Source: Anaerobacillus alkalidiazotrophicus (GTDB lineage Bacteria; Bacillota; Bacilli; Bacillales_H; Anaerobacillaceae). Taken from it: a stretch of DNA of 64,000 bases. Where the stretch lies: positions 34,532-98,531 of the forward strand of contig NZ_MLQS01000024.1 of NCBI RefSeq assembly GCF_001866055.1. Direction: 5' to 3'. Below are positions 24,716 through 33,970 of this stretch, piece after piece. Below the pieces are notes generated by a model, which did no database searches, was not told the DNA's origin, and saw nothing but the letters and a program-made list of their open reading frames with translations. Each line of letters begins with the position of its first letter. The first letter of the stretch is position 1. Both the position numbers and the translations under genes were made by a program.

Positions 24716-27181
24716 TTATATCGTCTTAAATTTACGCAATCGTAACGTATTGAGTACAACGGATACTGAGCTAAACGCCATTGCTGCTCCTGCTAGCATT
24801 GGGTTTAATAATATACCAAATAATGGATATAGCATTCCGGCAGCAACCGGGATTAAGACAATGTTATAGCCAAATGCCCAACCAAGATTTTGCCAAATCA
24901 TTCGCATCGTTGCTTTAGACAATTTTAGTGCAGTAACAACACTCATGATATCACCGCGCATTAATGTAATATTAGCTGTTTCCATCGCAATATCGGTACC
25001 TGTCCCGATTGCAATCCCTACATCTGCTTGCGCTAATGCCGGTGCATCATTAATTCCATCGCCAACCATCGCAACTACTTTTCCTTCTTCTTGAAGAAGT
25101 TTGACTTCTTTTGCTTTATCTTCTGGTAATACTTCGGCAATAAAGCGATCGACACCTGTTTCACGAGCAATGGCTTGTGCCGTCTTGTAGTGATCGCCTG
25201 TAATCATCACAACTTCTAAGCCCATCTTTTTCATTTCTTCAATAGCTTTTACCGAGTCTTTTTTCACTGGATCACTAACAGCAACAACGCCAATGCATGT
25301 ATCTTCCATTGCGACATACATAGGTGTTTTTCCTTCTCCGGCTAGTTTTTCAGCAAATTTTATCGATCCATTTAATTCAATCGATTTCTCTTTCATTAAT
25401 TTTAAATTGCCAACAAACACTTTCTTACCTTCAACGGTTGCTTCAATTCCATGACCGACAATCGCTTGGAATTCTTCAGGCTCAACTAATGGTAGCTTTC
25501 TTTCTTTTGCTTCTTGAACAATTGCTTCTCCTAGTGGATGCTCAGAAGCTGTCTCAACAGATGCTGTTATTGTCAAAAGTTCTTCTTTAGTAATTGTAGA
25601 TGTGACGATCAAATCAGTTACTTTTGGTTTTCCTTCAGTAATCGTTCCCGTTTTATCTAATACAACCGTTTTTGTCTTATGAGCCTTTTCCAAACTTGCA
25701 GCATCTTTAATTAACACGCCATTCTCTGCACCTTTTTCCGTCCCTACCATAATAGCTGTCGGTGTCGCTAATCCCAGTGCACATGGACAAGCGATAATTA
25801 ATACGGCTATGAATGTCGTTAATGAGAAAATTAAGGCTGGTTCAGGTCCAATAAAATACCATACGATTGCTGAAATCGTTGCTAGAATTAATACAGCTGG
25901 AACGAAATAAGCAGAAATGACATCAACGATACGTTGAATCGGTGCCTTGGATCCTTGTGCTTCATTTACCATACGAATAATTTGAGCAAGAGCCGTCTCT
26001 TTTCCGACTTTCGTTGCACGGAACGTAAAGGAACCAGATTTATTAATGGTCGCACCGATTACTTCATCACCCACCGTTTTTTCAACGGGGATTGATTCAC
26101 CTGTCAGCATCGATTCGTCGACTGAAGATTTCCCTTTTACAACAACACCATCAACAGGTACTCTTTCACCTGGTTTGACAATAATGAGATCTCCAACAAG
26201 TACCTCTTCAATCGGTAGCTCTAATTCTTGGTTATCTCTTATTACTTTCGCTGTCTTTGCTTGTAAGTTCATTAATTTTTTAATTGCCGTCGACGTTTTT
26301 CCTTTTGCTTTCGCTTCAAAATAACGTCCTAGTAAAATTAGCGTTGTAATAACCGTTGTTACGTCATAGTAAAGCTGGTATGGAAAGCCCATCGACGATA
26401 ACTGCTCAGGAAACAACGTCATCGCACCACTATATACCCATGCTGACGTGGTCCCCATCGCCACTAACACATTCATATCCGCAGACTTATTTTTTAATAT
26501 TTTGTAGCTATTACGATAAAAACGCCAACCTGGAACAAGCTGAACATATGAGGTTAATAGTAATAACAAGATAGGGCTAGACAACCATAATGGAACCCAA
26601 GCTCCCCACCCTTCCATCATGTGAGGGATACTACCGATTAACACAATACTCGTTACTACAGCACTAAAAGTAAAGTCTTTCTTTAATTTATTTGATTCCT
26701 TTTCGTGCTCATCATCAGCACTCTCTTCTTTTACTTCATCAAGTAATGCTGCGTCATATCCTAGTTTCGTGATCGCATCAATAATTCGTTCAGATGGAAA
26801 GTTTTTATTGGTTACTTCGACCTGAGCTTGATGAGAAGCTAAGTTGACCGTCACCTTCTCTACTCCCTCAACTTTTGAAAGGACTTTTTCAACACGACCC
26901 ACACATGAAGCACAAGACATCCCTTTCACTGAGTAAAGGAATTTTATTGGACGTTTTTCATCTGATTTAACACTTGCCTCAAAGCCCAATTTATTGATTG
27001 CCTCTACTATTTGACCATTTTTGACTTGCGCTGGATCATACTTTACTTGTGCCTGATTGGTCGCTAAGTTAACACTTACCGAATCAATTCCTTCAATTTT
27101 TTTAATCGCTTTTTCAACGCGATTGACACAAGATGCACAAGACATCCCACGTACGGTAAATTCAACTGTTTCTATATTCAC
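24716..27181 (-). CDS. copA: CopA, Cu(I)-exporting P1B-type ATPase
   Basis: An 821-residue copper exporter. Two N-terminal heavy-metal-associated domains each carry GMSCASC. Eight membrane helices include the metal-binding [11 protein letters not shown]. Catalytic motifs are [14 protein letters not shown] (phosphorylated Asp), the HP locus [10 protein letters not shown] and [11 protein letters not shown]. The start is best placed at GTG 27181 ([14 protein letters not shown]), which has GGAGGG at proper spacing; the longer frame to 27316 adds 45 residues with no homology and runs through the operator-like dyad. No copZ chaperone or csoR gene is adjacent. B. subtilis CopA has the same two-HMA layout. 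It removes cytosolic Cu(I) across the membrane. Confidence 0.96.
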   Translation of the reverse strand: MNIETVEFTVRGMSCASCVNRVEKAIKKIEGIDSVSVNLATNQAQVKYDPAQVKNGQIVEAINKLGFEASVKSDEKRPIKFLYSVKGMSCASCVGRVEKVLSKVEGVEKVTVNLASHQAQVEVTNKNFPSERIIDAITKLGYDAALLDEVKEESADDEHEKESNKLKKDFTFSAVVTSIVLIGSIPHMMEGWGAWVPLWLSSPILLLLLTSYVQLVPGWRFYRNSYKILKNKSADMNVLVAMGTTSAWVYSGAMTLFPEQLSSMGFPYQLYYDVTTVITTLILLGRYFEAKAKGKTSTAIKKLMNLQAKTAKVIRDNQELELPIEEVLVGDLIIVKPGERVPVDGVVVKGKSSVDESMLTGESIPVEKTVGDEVIGATINKSGSFTFRATKVGKETALAQIIRMVNEAQGSKAPIQRIVDVISAYFVPAVLILATISAIVWYFIGPEPALIFSLTTFIAVLIIACPCALGLATPTAIMVGTEKGAENGVLIKDAASLEKAHKTKTVVLDKTGTITEGKPKVTDLIVTSTITKEELLTITASVETASEHPLGEAIVQEAKERKLPLVEPEEFQAIVGHGIEATVEGKKVFVGNLKLMKEKSIELNGSIKFAEKLAGEGKTPMYVAMEDTCIGVVAVSDPVKKDSVKAIEEMKKMGLEVVMITGDHYKTAQAIARETGVDRFIAEVLPEDKAKEVKLLQEEGKVVAMVGDGINDAPALAQADVGIAIGTGTDIAMETANITLMRGDIMSVVTALKLSKATMRMIWQNLGWAFGYNIVLIPVAAGMLYPLFGILLNPMLAGAAMAFSSVSVVLNTLRLRKFKTI

Positions 27182-27269
27182 TACTAGCCCTCCTATAAGA
27201 CAAATTAGGGTATTTCTACTTATACTAATTTTCCCAATGATAAATAAAGTTTTTAACATTAAGGAAAAT

Positions 27270-27290
27270 CTATACCACCCACAGGTATAG
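27270..27290 (-). promoter_or_regulatory. Dyad operator upstream of copA (candidate copper-responsive site)
   Basis: CTATACC and GGTATAG flank a 7-bp centre, TGTGGGT on the copA strand. The 21-bp dyad lies about 90 bp upstream of the GTG. Its shape fits CsoR-like or MerR/CueR-like operators, which control copper export in Bacilli. Which family binds cannot be decided from the sequence. Confidence 0.5.
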
Positions 27291-27354
27291 TTATTATTAT
27301 AAATGATCTTTATCAAGAAATGATGAAGTTTTTATTACATGAAGCAAAAATTTC

Positions 27355-27480
27355 ATTATTAGAAATAGTTTTAGAATAAATCTTCCTACACAACTACTTA
27401 GACAAGTTGGGATAGTGCAAGGTGATGATGTACAAGGTGAAGTCAAAGATAGGAAAATAATTTTACGAAAAAAAGAGTAA
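27355..27480 (+). pseudogene. Fragment of an AbrB/MazE-like DNA-binding protein
   Basis: A frame ending TAA at 27478-27480 reads RINLPTQLLRQVGIVQGDDV and then QGEVKDRKIILRKKE, which fits the swapped-hairpin AbrB/MazE fold (rinLP..lr..lgI..GD.v...v..g.iil.kk). No start codon precedes it in frame, since the frame runs back to a TGA, and no partner toxin is seen. I read it as a decayed gene, perhaps an antitoxin relic. Confidence 0.45.
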
Positions 27481-27664
27481 ATAACACTACCTAAAGGTGT
27501 TAATGCTGAAATTCATAGATATCCTTAATGATGATATTAAAGAACATGACAAAGCCTACTGACATACTCTGCCAAGTAATACTATTTTTATATAACTTAC
27601 CCCTTGTTCAATTATCTCACCCCATCGTTTAAGTGTATTACTTGACAAAGAGCAATCTATATTT

Positions 27665-27719
27665 ATAAAGCTAAACTTCAATCAGTGTGGGTTTTACTAC
27701 CCCTTAAGTGTGGGATAAA
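27665..27719 (+). repeat. Family I repeat, minimal deletion remnant (I-D)
   Basis: Only the outer ends remain: ATAAAGCTAAACTTCAATCAG joined through GTGTGGGTTTTACTA to CCCCTTAAGTGTGGGATAAA. All three hairpins are lost or truncated. Confidence 0.65.
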
Positions 27720-27868
27720 GAAGCTAGAAATTCCTTCTTCAAGTATTCTGCTCAAAGCGACAATTCTTATTGGATAATCGCTCTGGTTTAGCCGAGGGTT
27801 TTTATTTATAAATGGAAATATTTTCATATACGGCGGTTCATTTTTCGAATCGTTCACGTACCTCTTGT

Positions 27869-27892
27869 TCCGCAATCGCGCCCGATTGCGGA
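27869..27892. repeat. Perfect 10-bp palindrome with 4-bp loop
   Basis: TCCGCAATCG, CGCC, CGATTGCGGA. GC-rich in an AT-rich gap of about 750 bp between copA and the GntR operon. No T run follows, so a terminator role is uncertain. Confidence 0.55.
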
Positions 27893-27959
27893 AAATCTCA
27901 GTCTTAAAATCAATTAATTCTTCCTACACTAACGCACCCATAAAGTGCATTAGTTCACA

Positions 27960-28013
27960 TTGACAGAGAAGTATTTTAAGTATATAGTGTGTATCATAAA
28001 CATACACACTATA
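27960..28013 (+). promoter_or_regulatory. Promoter with overlapping palindromic operator of the GntR-ABC operon
   Basis: TTGACA at 27960-27965, a 17-bp spacer and TATAGT at 27983-27988 form a near-consensus sigma-A promoter. The -10 lies inside a 12-bp-arm dyad, TATAGTGTGTAT (27983-27994) and ATACACACTATA (28002-28013), 7 bp apart. YtrA-subfamily GntR proteins bind such dyads, so autorepression by the product of 28039-28419 is the natural reading. Confidence 0.85.
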
Positions 28014-28038
28014 ATTTTAAGGTAGGCTAAATAATTAT

Positions 28039-28419
28039 ATGAAGATATTGATTTCAAACATATCCGATAAACCTCTGTACCAGCAAATCAAAGACCAAAT
28101 AAAAGATGCTATTTTCAAAGGTGAGATTAGTGAGGGGGATCCTCTCCCATCTATTCGAAATTTTGCCCATGACTTAAAGGTAAGTGTTCTTACTATTCGT
28201 CGCGTTTACGATGAATTAGAAGAAGAAGGGTTTATTACAAGTCAAGTGGGCATTGGTACTTTTGTATCTTCCGGCAATCTTGAGCTGATTCGAGACTCTA
28301 AACGCCATCTTGTTGAGCAAATAATGCAAGAGTTAATTCAAACCGCAAAGACATTGAAAATTACTAAAGAAGAGTTAAATGAAATGATGAATATTCTATA
28401 TGAGGAGGATGGACAATGA
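28039..28419 (+). CDS. GntR-family transcriptional regulator, YtrA subfamily
   Basis: A 126-residue repressor with the winged helix at the N-terminus (PLYQQIKDQIKDAIFKGEIS, then SIRNFAHDLKVSVLTIRRVY) and a short C-terminal dimerisation tail, the layout of the YtrA subfamily. YtrA-type regulators usually control the ABC transporter genes encoded behind them, and here an ATPase and a permease follow with overlaps. A dyad operator covers the promoter just upstream. The inducer is unknown; related systems respond to cell-wall antibiotics or bacteriocins. Confidence 0.92.
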   Translation: MKILISNISDKPLYQQIKDQIKDAIFKGEISEGDPLPSIRNFAHDLKVSVLTIRRVYDELEEEGFITSQVGIGTFVSSGNLELIRDSKRHLVEQIMQELIQTAKTLKITKEELNEMMNILYEEDGQ

Positions 28420-29297
28420 GTAGCATTTTAGAAGTAACAGGGCTAAATAAATCTTATAGAGACTTTTCTCTTACTGATGTTAGCTTTTCCTTAGATGAGG
28501 ATTGCATTACAGGGTTTATTGGTATCAATGGAGCAGGGAAAACAACCACAATACGGACAATACTTGGACTTGTAACAAGAGCATCAGGCACTATTAAATT
28601 CTTTGGAAAGGATATGAACAAATATGAACAGGAATTAAAGGATCGTATCGGAATTGTTTTGGATGATGGAGGCTTTTATGATGAATTGTCAATGGCAGAA
28701 ATGACAAGCATTATTTCCCCTGCATATTCAAGATGGAGTGAACAAGATTACAAAACCTTTATGGAACGATTTTCCCTAAACCCACGCCAAAAGATTGCCA
28801 CCTTATCAAAGGGGATGCGTATGAAATATTCATTGACTTTAGCACTTTCTCATCAGGCAGACTTACTGATAATGGATGAACCTACAAGTGGATTAGACCC
28901 CTTAATCCGAAGTCAGCTTATGGAAATCTTGAAAGATTATATGAAACAAGGAGGTAAGGGGGTTTTCTTTTCGACGCATATCACTTCTGATTTAGATAAA
29001 GTTGCAGATATGTTAATTCTCATCAACAATGGCAGGATTTTATTTGAGGAAGAAAAGGATATGCTGATTGACACTCACCGTTTGGTAAAAGGCGATATAA
29101 AGGATTTGACTGATGAAACCAGAAACTTGTTCTTGAATATTGAAGAAACAGAATTTGGTTTTTCGGGTATCACCAATCAATTGTCGAAGGTTCAAAAAAA
29201 CATGCACGACATTCTGATTGAAAGACCTACAATTGAAGATATTATGCTTGGATACATAGAAAAGGAGGCAAAAAATAATGTTATTACATCTCGTTAA
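28416..29297 (+). CDS. ABC transporter ATP-binding protein
   Basis: A 293-residue ATPase with Walker A GINGAGKTTTIRTI, a degenerate signature (ATLSKGMRMKYSL), Walker B LLIMDEPTSGLDP and the switch His in FSTHITSDLD. The C-terminal extension is typical of export-type ABC-2 systems. Its start overlaps the GntR gene by 4 bp (ATGA), and its end overlaps the next gene by 20 bp, so the three are translationally coupled. Likely function: export of, or protection from, a membrane-active compound. Confidence 0.93.
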   Translation: MSSILEVTGLNKSYRDFSLTDVSFSLDEDCITGFIGINGAGKTTTIRTILGLVTRASGTIKFFGKDMNKYEQELKDRIGIVLDDGGFYDELSMAEMTSIISPAYSRWSEQDYKTFMERFSLNPRQKIATLSKGMRMKYSLTLALSHQADLLIMDEPTSGLDPLIRSQLMEILKDYMKQGGKGVFFSTHITSDLDKVADMLILINNGRILFEEEKDMLIDTHRLVKGDIKDLTDETRNLFLNIEETEFGFSGITNQLSKVQKNMHDILIERPTIEDIMLGYIEKEAKNNVITSR

Positions 29298-29919
29298 AAA
29301 GGATATTCTCCTTGTCAAGAAATACTTACTATTTACGTTGCTTGCAGTAATTGCGATCCCACTATTTATTATGGCTCGCATTCCTGAATTTTTAGGTTTT
29401 AATGCCTTTCTAATTTCAGTGATTTTTGCAAAATTTATGCTCTATCAGTATGTATCGATGGCAGAAATGAAATACCCTAAAGCTACCGCGTTACTATGTG
29501 GTACGCCATATCCTCGTAGCATGCTTATAAAGGCAAGATATGCTTTTCTTCTTTTGATTTTTGCCTACTGCTATGTAGCATATACCGTATTAGCACTGTT
29601 CGTGCCTAAAGTTGAATATCTTACCCTGTTAAGCATACTTACTGCTCTGCTGATTTCGACAATTTTATTTGGCGTATATACACCCATACAGTATAAATTA
29701 GGTTATGAAAGAACAAAGTATTTCTTCTCAATTGTTATTGTAGCAACACCATTTATCTTGCCGGCACTATCAAACGTAGATATCAGACTCGATTTTAGTG
29801 AACTATTTACAATGTCTATGTTAGGTAAATGTTTGATACTAATTGTGGCTGTTATCGCTATTCTTTGTATCTCCTTGATTGTATCCATTAAGATTTATTC
29901 AAAAAAAGATTTATTATAA
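29278..29919 (+). CDS. ABC-2 type transporter permease
   Basis: A 213-residue protein with about six transmembrane helices, partner of the ATPase at 28416-29297. It matches the ABC-2 permease family (ABC2_membrane_5-like), with a short cytosolic loop KYPKATALLCGTPYPRSMLI. AAGGAGG lies inside the end of the ATPase gene. Substrate unknown. Confidence 0.88.
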   Translation: MLLHLVKKDILLVKKYLLFTLLAVIAIPLFIMARIPEFLGFNAFLISVIFAKFMLYQYVSMAEMKYPKATALLCGTPYPRSMLIKARYAFLLLIFAYCYVAYTVLALFVPKVEYLTLLSILTALLISTILFGVYTPIQYKLGYERTKYFFSIVIVATPFILPALSNVDIRLDFSELFTMSMLGKCLILIVAVIAILCISLIVSIKIYSKKDLL

Positions 29920-29958
29920 CTGTTAAAGAAATATTATCAAAAAAGGAGGAAAGAGAGT

Positions 29959-30051
29959 ATGCCAACTTTACCAACACCAATAGTAATACTTTTTGTATTA
30001 TTTCCCTTTGTATATTTTGGATATAAGTTTTATAGAAATCATAGAAAATAG
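29959..30051 (+). CDS. Very small membrane protein (30 aa) at the end of the ABC operon
   Basis: A 30-codon frame (MPTLPTPIVILFVLFPFVYF) with one hydrophobic helix and a basic tail (YKFYRNHRK). AAAAAGGAGGAAAG stands 8 bp before the ATG, a strong ribosome binding site, and it lies 40 bp after the permease in the same direction. A small transporter-associated peptide is plausible. No family recognised. Confidence 0.65.
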   Translation: MPTLPTPIVILFVLFPFVYFGYKFYRNHRK

Positions 30052-30360
30052 TAAACTTGAGAAATCAAAGTTACCACTTTTGAATAGATAGCCCCAGGGT
30101 TTATGACTTCTGCTTTTTCTTTGTAAAGGAATCGAAAACGACACAGATTAGCTAAGTAAAGTGACTTGAAAAGAGTAAAACTATCGTATATAAGTGCTAC
30201 CAAGTCATAAACTTGGACTGGAAATCTATCAAAATACCTTCATAACTAAAGCAACGTTGCATAGACGTTGCTCATTTTTGATTATTCAATTCTTCTGCCA
30301 TTTACTTCGACAAAGAAAAAGGGATAACCTTTATTCGGCTATCACCTGTTAGTGCAATAA

Positions 30361-30564
30361 TTACCAGTTTCCTATCATTAAAATTGAACTACTAAATGTC
30401 CACATTATCAGCGCAAAGAAGAAACAAGTTGTAATAATCGCATTATCTCTTTTTTGTTCATTTTCTTCTTTAATAAACTTTATAACTAAAAATAAGCTAC
30501 GTAAAAAAACAAATGAAAAAATAGGCATTAAGAACATCGCTGATATGACTATCAAAGTTTGCAT
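30361..30564 (-). CDS. Small two-helix membrane protein (67 aa)
   Basis: A 67-residue protein with two hydrophobic segments (LIVISAMFLMPIFSFVFLRS and IITTCFFFALIMWTFSSSIL) around a charged loop (KFIKEENEQKRD). GGAGGAC stands just before the ATG at 30564. No family recognised. It lies beside gene relics in a decaying region. Confidence 0.6.
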   Translation of the reverse strand: MQTLIVISAMFLMPIFSFVFLRSLFLVIKFIKEENEQKRDNAIITTCFFFALIMWTFSSSILMIGNW

Positions 30565-30568
30565 AAGT

Positions 30569-30700
30569 CCTCCATATAATAAATGTATTTATAAGTTTTC
30601 TTAATAAAAAACCCCTAAATACAATTTCCTCAATAATTCCAACTAATAGAATAGTATTAAGCAATTCGTCAAACCCTATTTGAAAATTGATATCATTTTT
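30569..30700 (-). pseudogene. Remnant of a CPBP (CAAX) intramembrane protease
   Basis: The minus strand reads DELLNTILLVGIIEEIVFRG followed by FLLRKL. EExxxR in this setting is motif 1 of the CPBP (Abi/CAAX) family. No start codon or full-length frame exists. The rest of the protease is missing, and the fragment runs into the 67-aa gene. Confidence 0.55.
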
Positions 30701-30720
30701 TAAAAGGGTGAGATTTAAAA

Positions 30721-30804
30721 CTACAAAATAGGATTTGAATTACACCCATTTAAGAAAACAATTACTAATAATGAAAAGAGTAAAAATTTAATTATTTTTC
30801 TCAC
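30721..30804 (-). pseudogene. Truncated lipoprotein (signal peptide only)
   Basis: A GTG at 30804 preceded by AAAAGGGAA opens MRKIIKFLLFSLLVIVFLNG and then CNSNPIL before a TAG. LNGC is a good lipobox, but only six residues follow the Cys. It looks like the 5' remnant of a lipoprotein gene. Confidence 0.4.
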
Positions 30805-31004
30805 TTGTATTCCCTTTTTATGAACTTTATCCCATTGTAACTTTACCATAAAAATAAGAATACCTTGTTAAATTATTATGTATCAAAAAGGCTAACGTAA
30901 ATTTATGTAAGCAACTTTTCTATCGCCGTACAATTACATCCGCTGTAAACGCACAAGTGAATATAGCGGATGTGGCCGCCATTTCTCATATTAGACTTTT
31001 TCAC

Positions 31005-31175
31005 TCAATAAAGTATAATAGGTAAAAACAAATAGAGGAACAAACCAGTTCCCATTAGCAATGTGTACTTTTTTTTGTTTTTCCCTACTCTTAATTCCCA
31101 TAAGGATAAAATAATTAAATACACACCTGTTATTTGAGCCAATAGAGTAACTACACTCATAAAATTCCAAATCAT
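31005..31175 (-). CDS. Small membrane protein (56 aa)
   Basis: A 56-residue protein beginning MIWNFMSVVTLLAQITGVYL with two hydrophobic stretches split by a basic loop (RVGKNKKKY). AGGAGGG lies 6 bp before the ATG at 31175. The frame can be extended upstream to 31241, but those codons run into repeat III-c. No family recognised. Confidence 0.6.
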   Translation of the reverse strand: MIWNFMSVVTLLAQITGVYLIILSLWELRVGKNKKKYTLLMGTGLFLYLFLPIILY

Positions 31176-31214
31176 AATAATCCCTCCTATTGTAGCTTTA
31201 TAAAAAAGCCTGAT

Positions 31215-31391
31215 AAGAAAAGCGCAAGCGCCCTTGGTCATCGACGTAATAAGCTGGACTGAGTCGAGTGAGATATAGGAGAGTCGAAAGTCGTTAGACT
31301 TTCGTTCTCGACTTATCGTAGACGAGACGAAGGAAGCTGTCTAGTCGATAGGGCGCTGAAGCTAGACAGTTTCTAAGTTAGAAACTTTATA
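31215..31391 (+). repeat. Family III structured repeat (III-c)
   Basis: Left end AAGAAAAGCGCAAGCGCCC, right end GGGCGCTGAAGCTAGACAG and TTTCTAAGTTAGAAAC. The middle differs from III-a and III-b: it has inverted CGAAAGTCGTTAGACTTTCG and GTCGA...TCGAC elements, shared with III-d. So the ends are constant and the middle is modular. Confidence 0.8.
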
Positions 31392-31536
31392 CTTTCTTAC
31401 CTTGTAAAAAACGTTGGCTAAACCCTTATAAAATAAGAGTTTAGACCAAAATATTATGTCCTTTTTATCAAACTTTGTTTTAAAATATTAATTATTTTTA
31501 CAACTTATCCTATAGTATGTGACCATCGGTGTTTGT

Positions 31537-31638
31537 TTATTTCTTCAAGGTGATAGTTTGGTATAGTTCTTCTTCGGATAGTTTCTTTCCATTAATATAT
31601 ACTTCTTTATCCTTAGTTTTTCTAACATTTAAATTCAC
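31537..31638 (-). pseudogene. C-terminal fragment of a secreted or lipoprotein gene
   Basis: A GTG at 31638 gives a frame MNLNVRKTKDKEVYINGKKL and then SEEELYQTITLKK. No ribosome binding site is present, and the frame upstream soon meets TAA. Probably a 3' remnant. Function unknown. Confidence 0.3.
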
Positions 31639-31653
31639 TGGAATTTCTTATAG

Positions 31654-31839
31654 TTAGTCATTAATTGTTTTTAACTTTTTTATAAATTGTACAAACCAAT
31701 ACAATGTTATCCAAGGCAAAATAAAACGAGTTGCCCATTCAATCAAGGTAATAATGATACTTAGTCCATTAATATCAATAGAATTCAAAATAAATATTAC
31801 TGAAACTATGATAACAATACCATATAGTAAATATTTCAT
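31654..31839 (-). CDS. Small membrane protein (61 aa)
   Basis: Starting MKYLLYGIVIIVSVIFILNS, it has two hydrophobic helices and ends in a basic tail (QFIKKLKTIND). The ATG at 31839 has AAAGGAATG upstream. A longer frame to 31926 adds 29 residues and lacks a Shine-Dalgarno. No family recognised. Confidence 0.6.
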   Translation of the reverse strand: MKYLLYGIVIIVSVIFILNSIDINGLSIIITLIEWATRFILPWITLYWFVQFIKKLKTIND

Positions 31840-31938
31840 AAGTAAACATTCCTTTATAAAAATTTTTAAATTAAAGTAGAAATCGGTTAATAATAGATAA
31901 TACTTTTTTCGAAAAAATGAGTACAATTTTATTATATT

Positions 31939-32874
31939 TTAAGGTTCAACCGCTAATCTAAAAGTACCAATCGCTTGATACGAAAGGTGCTGCTCATTGT
32001 CTGGTTTAAAAGGTAATGGTAATGGGAATGCGATGAATTGAATATTTGTATCCTTTTCAACATTAGGAGTTTCTATTTCGTAAATTTTTCTTTGCCTTTC
32101 TGATAGAAAATTTGTATAAAGTACTTTTTCTCCATTAATAAATTCATATTGTTCCCAATCTTTTAAGCCGATTAGGACAAAATCAAGTTGTTCAAGACGA
32201 CTGTTATTTGCGACCGACAAATATAGTTTTTGGTGTATTTTCGAAACTAATGTAGTTTGCAACCTGTCTAATTCACTACTAAGAAACAATAATCCTAAAG
32301 GGTTTTTATCAGTTTTTATAAAATCTGGTTCTGGATTGTACAAGGGGGCATCATCAATAATAACTCTCTCTTGTAAAATAGGGTGTCTCGAACTGAAAAT
32401 TTCTTCAAGAACAACAGCTCTTGTAAGGTCAAATTCTTTTAAGACATAATTTGGCTTTTTAATAACCAAAACGGATAATTCTCTTGTTTCAGGAGAAATT
32501 GTTTTGGTTATTAAAAATTGATTTGATGAATTTTTATCTGCTTTAAAAATAAAAACATTCATCAACTCTTCATTATCTTCAACCAAAAAATCCCTTTGGA
32601 TATAATCTTCTAGAATTACCAATGCATAATTTCTAGTCTCTGAAATGTTGTGGTTTAAGTTTATTTGAAATATAACTTCTTCTTTATCATTTAATTCTAA
32701 AGGACTAGCAAACTTTATCGGTGCCCCATCATCATGTGTTAGAAAAAAATCGACAGTGTACGCGTCTTCCTGTTGATTATTTTTTATAACTGGTTCAGTA
32801 TTTAGTAATGCAGTAAGCCAATAAATAAAAATTATAATACATACTAAAGATATTAGACTAACTAACTTTTTCAA
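31939..32874 (-). CDS. Hypothetical membrane-anchored extracytoplasmic protein
   Basis: A 311-residue protein with an N-terminal signal anchor (LVSLISLVCIIIFIYWLTALL) and a hydrophilic remainder likely outside the cell. The body has repeating beta-like segments (EEVIFQINLNHN, NYALVILEDYIQRDF, LYLSVANNSRLEQLDFVLIG). No catalytic motif or lipobox. GGGAGGTAC lies near the ATG. No family recognised. The 151-aa secreted protein upstream ends at its own terminator, so this gene has its own promoter. Confidence 0.75.
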   Translation of the reverse strand: MKKLVSLISLVCIIIFIYWLTALLNTEPVIKNNQQEDAYTVDFFLTHDDGAPIKFASPLELNDKEEVIFQINLNHNISETRNYALVILEDYIQRDFLVEDNEELMNVFIFKADKNSSNQFLITKTISPETRELSVLVIKKPNYVLKEFDLTRAVVLEEIFSSRHPILQERVIIDDAPLYNPEPDFIKTDKNPLGLLFLSSELDRLQTTLVSKIHQKLYLSVANNSRLEQLDFVLIGLKDWEQYEFINGEKVLYTNFLSERQRKIYEIETPNVEKDTNIQFIAFPLPLPFKPDNEQHLSYQAIGTFRLAVEP

Positions 32875-32890
32875 GTTGTACCTCCCTATT

Positions 32891-32930
32891 TAAAAATAAG
32901 GCGTATTCAATTTGATACGCCTTATTTTTA
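32891..32930 (-). terminator. Terminator between the 151-aa and 311-aa genes
   Basis: TAAAAATAAGGCGTAT and ATACGCCTTATTTTTA form a perfect 16-bp stem with an 8-bp loop, immediately after the stop at 32933. Confidence 0.9.
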
Positions 32931-32932
32931 AT

Positions 32933-33388
32933 TTACCAATAAGATTTTGTTTCATGTCTAGTATCTATATATCCACTTCTTTGATAGAAGTGATTTCCTA
33001 CCGCATAATAATTTCTATAATAATTACCACCATGATCGTATTTCAGACTAACTTCTCTTGTATGTGTTTGATCATCATAATCGCTGAATATCATTCCACC
33101 ATTACTATCAAAAATTCGCCCCCTAACATGCATGTAGTCTTGCACATAAGTTGCTTCATTTCGTGAAATTGCATAGTAAGAGCTAAACATTCCACCATAA
33201 GTCTTTGTAGATGATGTACGTGTTCCAGCTGACATAATTCCTATACTTCCATCTTCAGATTCCATTACAGAGGTAACTATGTCTTCATTTATTAGAATAG
33301 AATCCTCTTCCCCTACATCTGCTGATACACCATATAAAGGTGTAAATAACACCATTATACATACCATCGCTCCTAATTTTTTCTTCAT
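32933..33388 (-). CDS. Small secreted protein of unknown function
   Basis: A 151-residue precursor with a Sec signal peptide (MKKKLGAMVCIMVLFTPLYG, likely cut at VSA-D). The mature part is rich in Tyr, Ser and Asp (FSSYYAISRNEATYVQDYMH; YYRNYYAVGNHFYQRSGYID) with features of small beta-sandwich secreted proteins. GGAGAGG precedes the ATG. No catalytic motif. It loosely recalls the secreted protein at 35809-36312, but I cannot show homology by eye. Confidence 0.75.
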   Translation of the reverse strand: MKKKLGAMVCIMVLFTPLYGVSADVGEEDSILINEDIVTSVMESEDGSIGIMSAGTRTSSTKTYGGMFSSYYAISRNEATYVQDYMHVRGRIFDSNGGMIFSDYDDQTHTREVSLKYDHGGNYYRNYYAVGNHFYQRSGYIDTRHETKSYW

Positions 33389-33610
33389 AATACATTTCCT
33401 CTCCTTTTTTTAAATTTTATAGATTAAACTTTAGTTTCACAAAAAATTTTCTTCTTACTTTTATCTCATAAACTATTAATAGATTCTTTATGAGACATAA
33501 GTAAAATCTCTCTAACCGTTTCTGTTAAAAGATAACTGTAATAATACTTACTAAAAGTAGGTGATCTTTTACATAATTGAATTAAAGGACTGAAAATTCC
33601 ACTTTATTTA

Positions 33611-33648
33611 AAATGTCACCTTATTCTGGCCAGAATAAGGTGACATTT
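33611..33648. repeat. Perfect 38-bp palindrome
   Basis: AAATGTCACCTTATTCTGG is followed directly by its exact complement with no loop (centre CTGGCCAG). A similar half (GACACTTCCAGAATAAAA) lies near 33940, beside the transposase. It could be a pair of fused transposon ends or a strong hairpin terminator for a lost gene. Confidence 0.7.
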
Positions 33649-33682
33649 AAATACTAAAAGGCTTATGCTTACTAGACGATAG

Positions 33683-33736
33683 CGTATTAAAAAAAGTTCC
33701 CAAAAAAATTATTTATTGGGAACTTTTTTTAATACG
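33683..33736. terminator. Long hairpin with A/T runs, bidirectional terminator-like
   Basis: CGTATTAAAAAAAGTTCCC at 33683-33701 is exactly complementary to 33718-33736, with a 16-bp AT loop. The A run on one side and T run on the other allow termination on both strands. No intact gene lies just upstream on either side, so it may be a relic. Confidence 0.7.
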
Positions 33737-33970
33737 TATTTGGCAATCAAATCGTGTAGTAAATAGCAATATTTGTTTTCGTTCTTTAAAATCCATACTT
33801 CTTTTCTGTGTGTATTGTTAGAACTCCGTTTACTGATATAAGGTCGTTCATAATTTTCCATAAAAAACATACCTTTCTATTAAAATATTTATTAATTGAA
33901 CCAATTTCATAATTCACTTTTTTTTAAAAGCTGACACTTCCAGAATAAAAGTTAAATCGATTTAAAAAAA

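Noticed and set aside
27678..27875. 65-codon minus-strand frame (MRNKRYVNDSKNEPPYM...)
   Set aside because: No start-site support, overlaps repeat I-D, and has no recognisable fold; a weak resemblance to mobile-element ends could not be backed.
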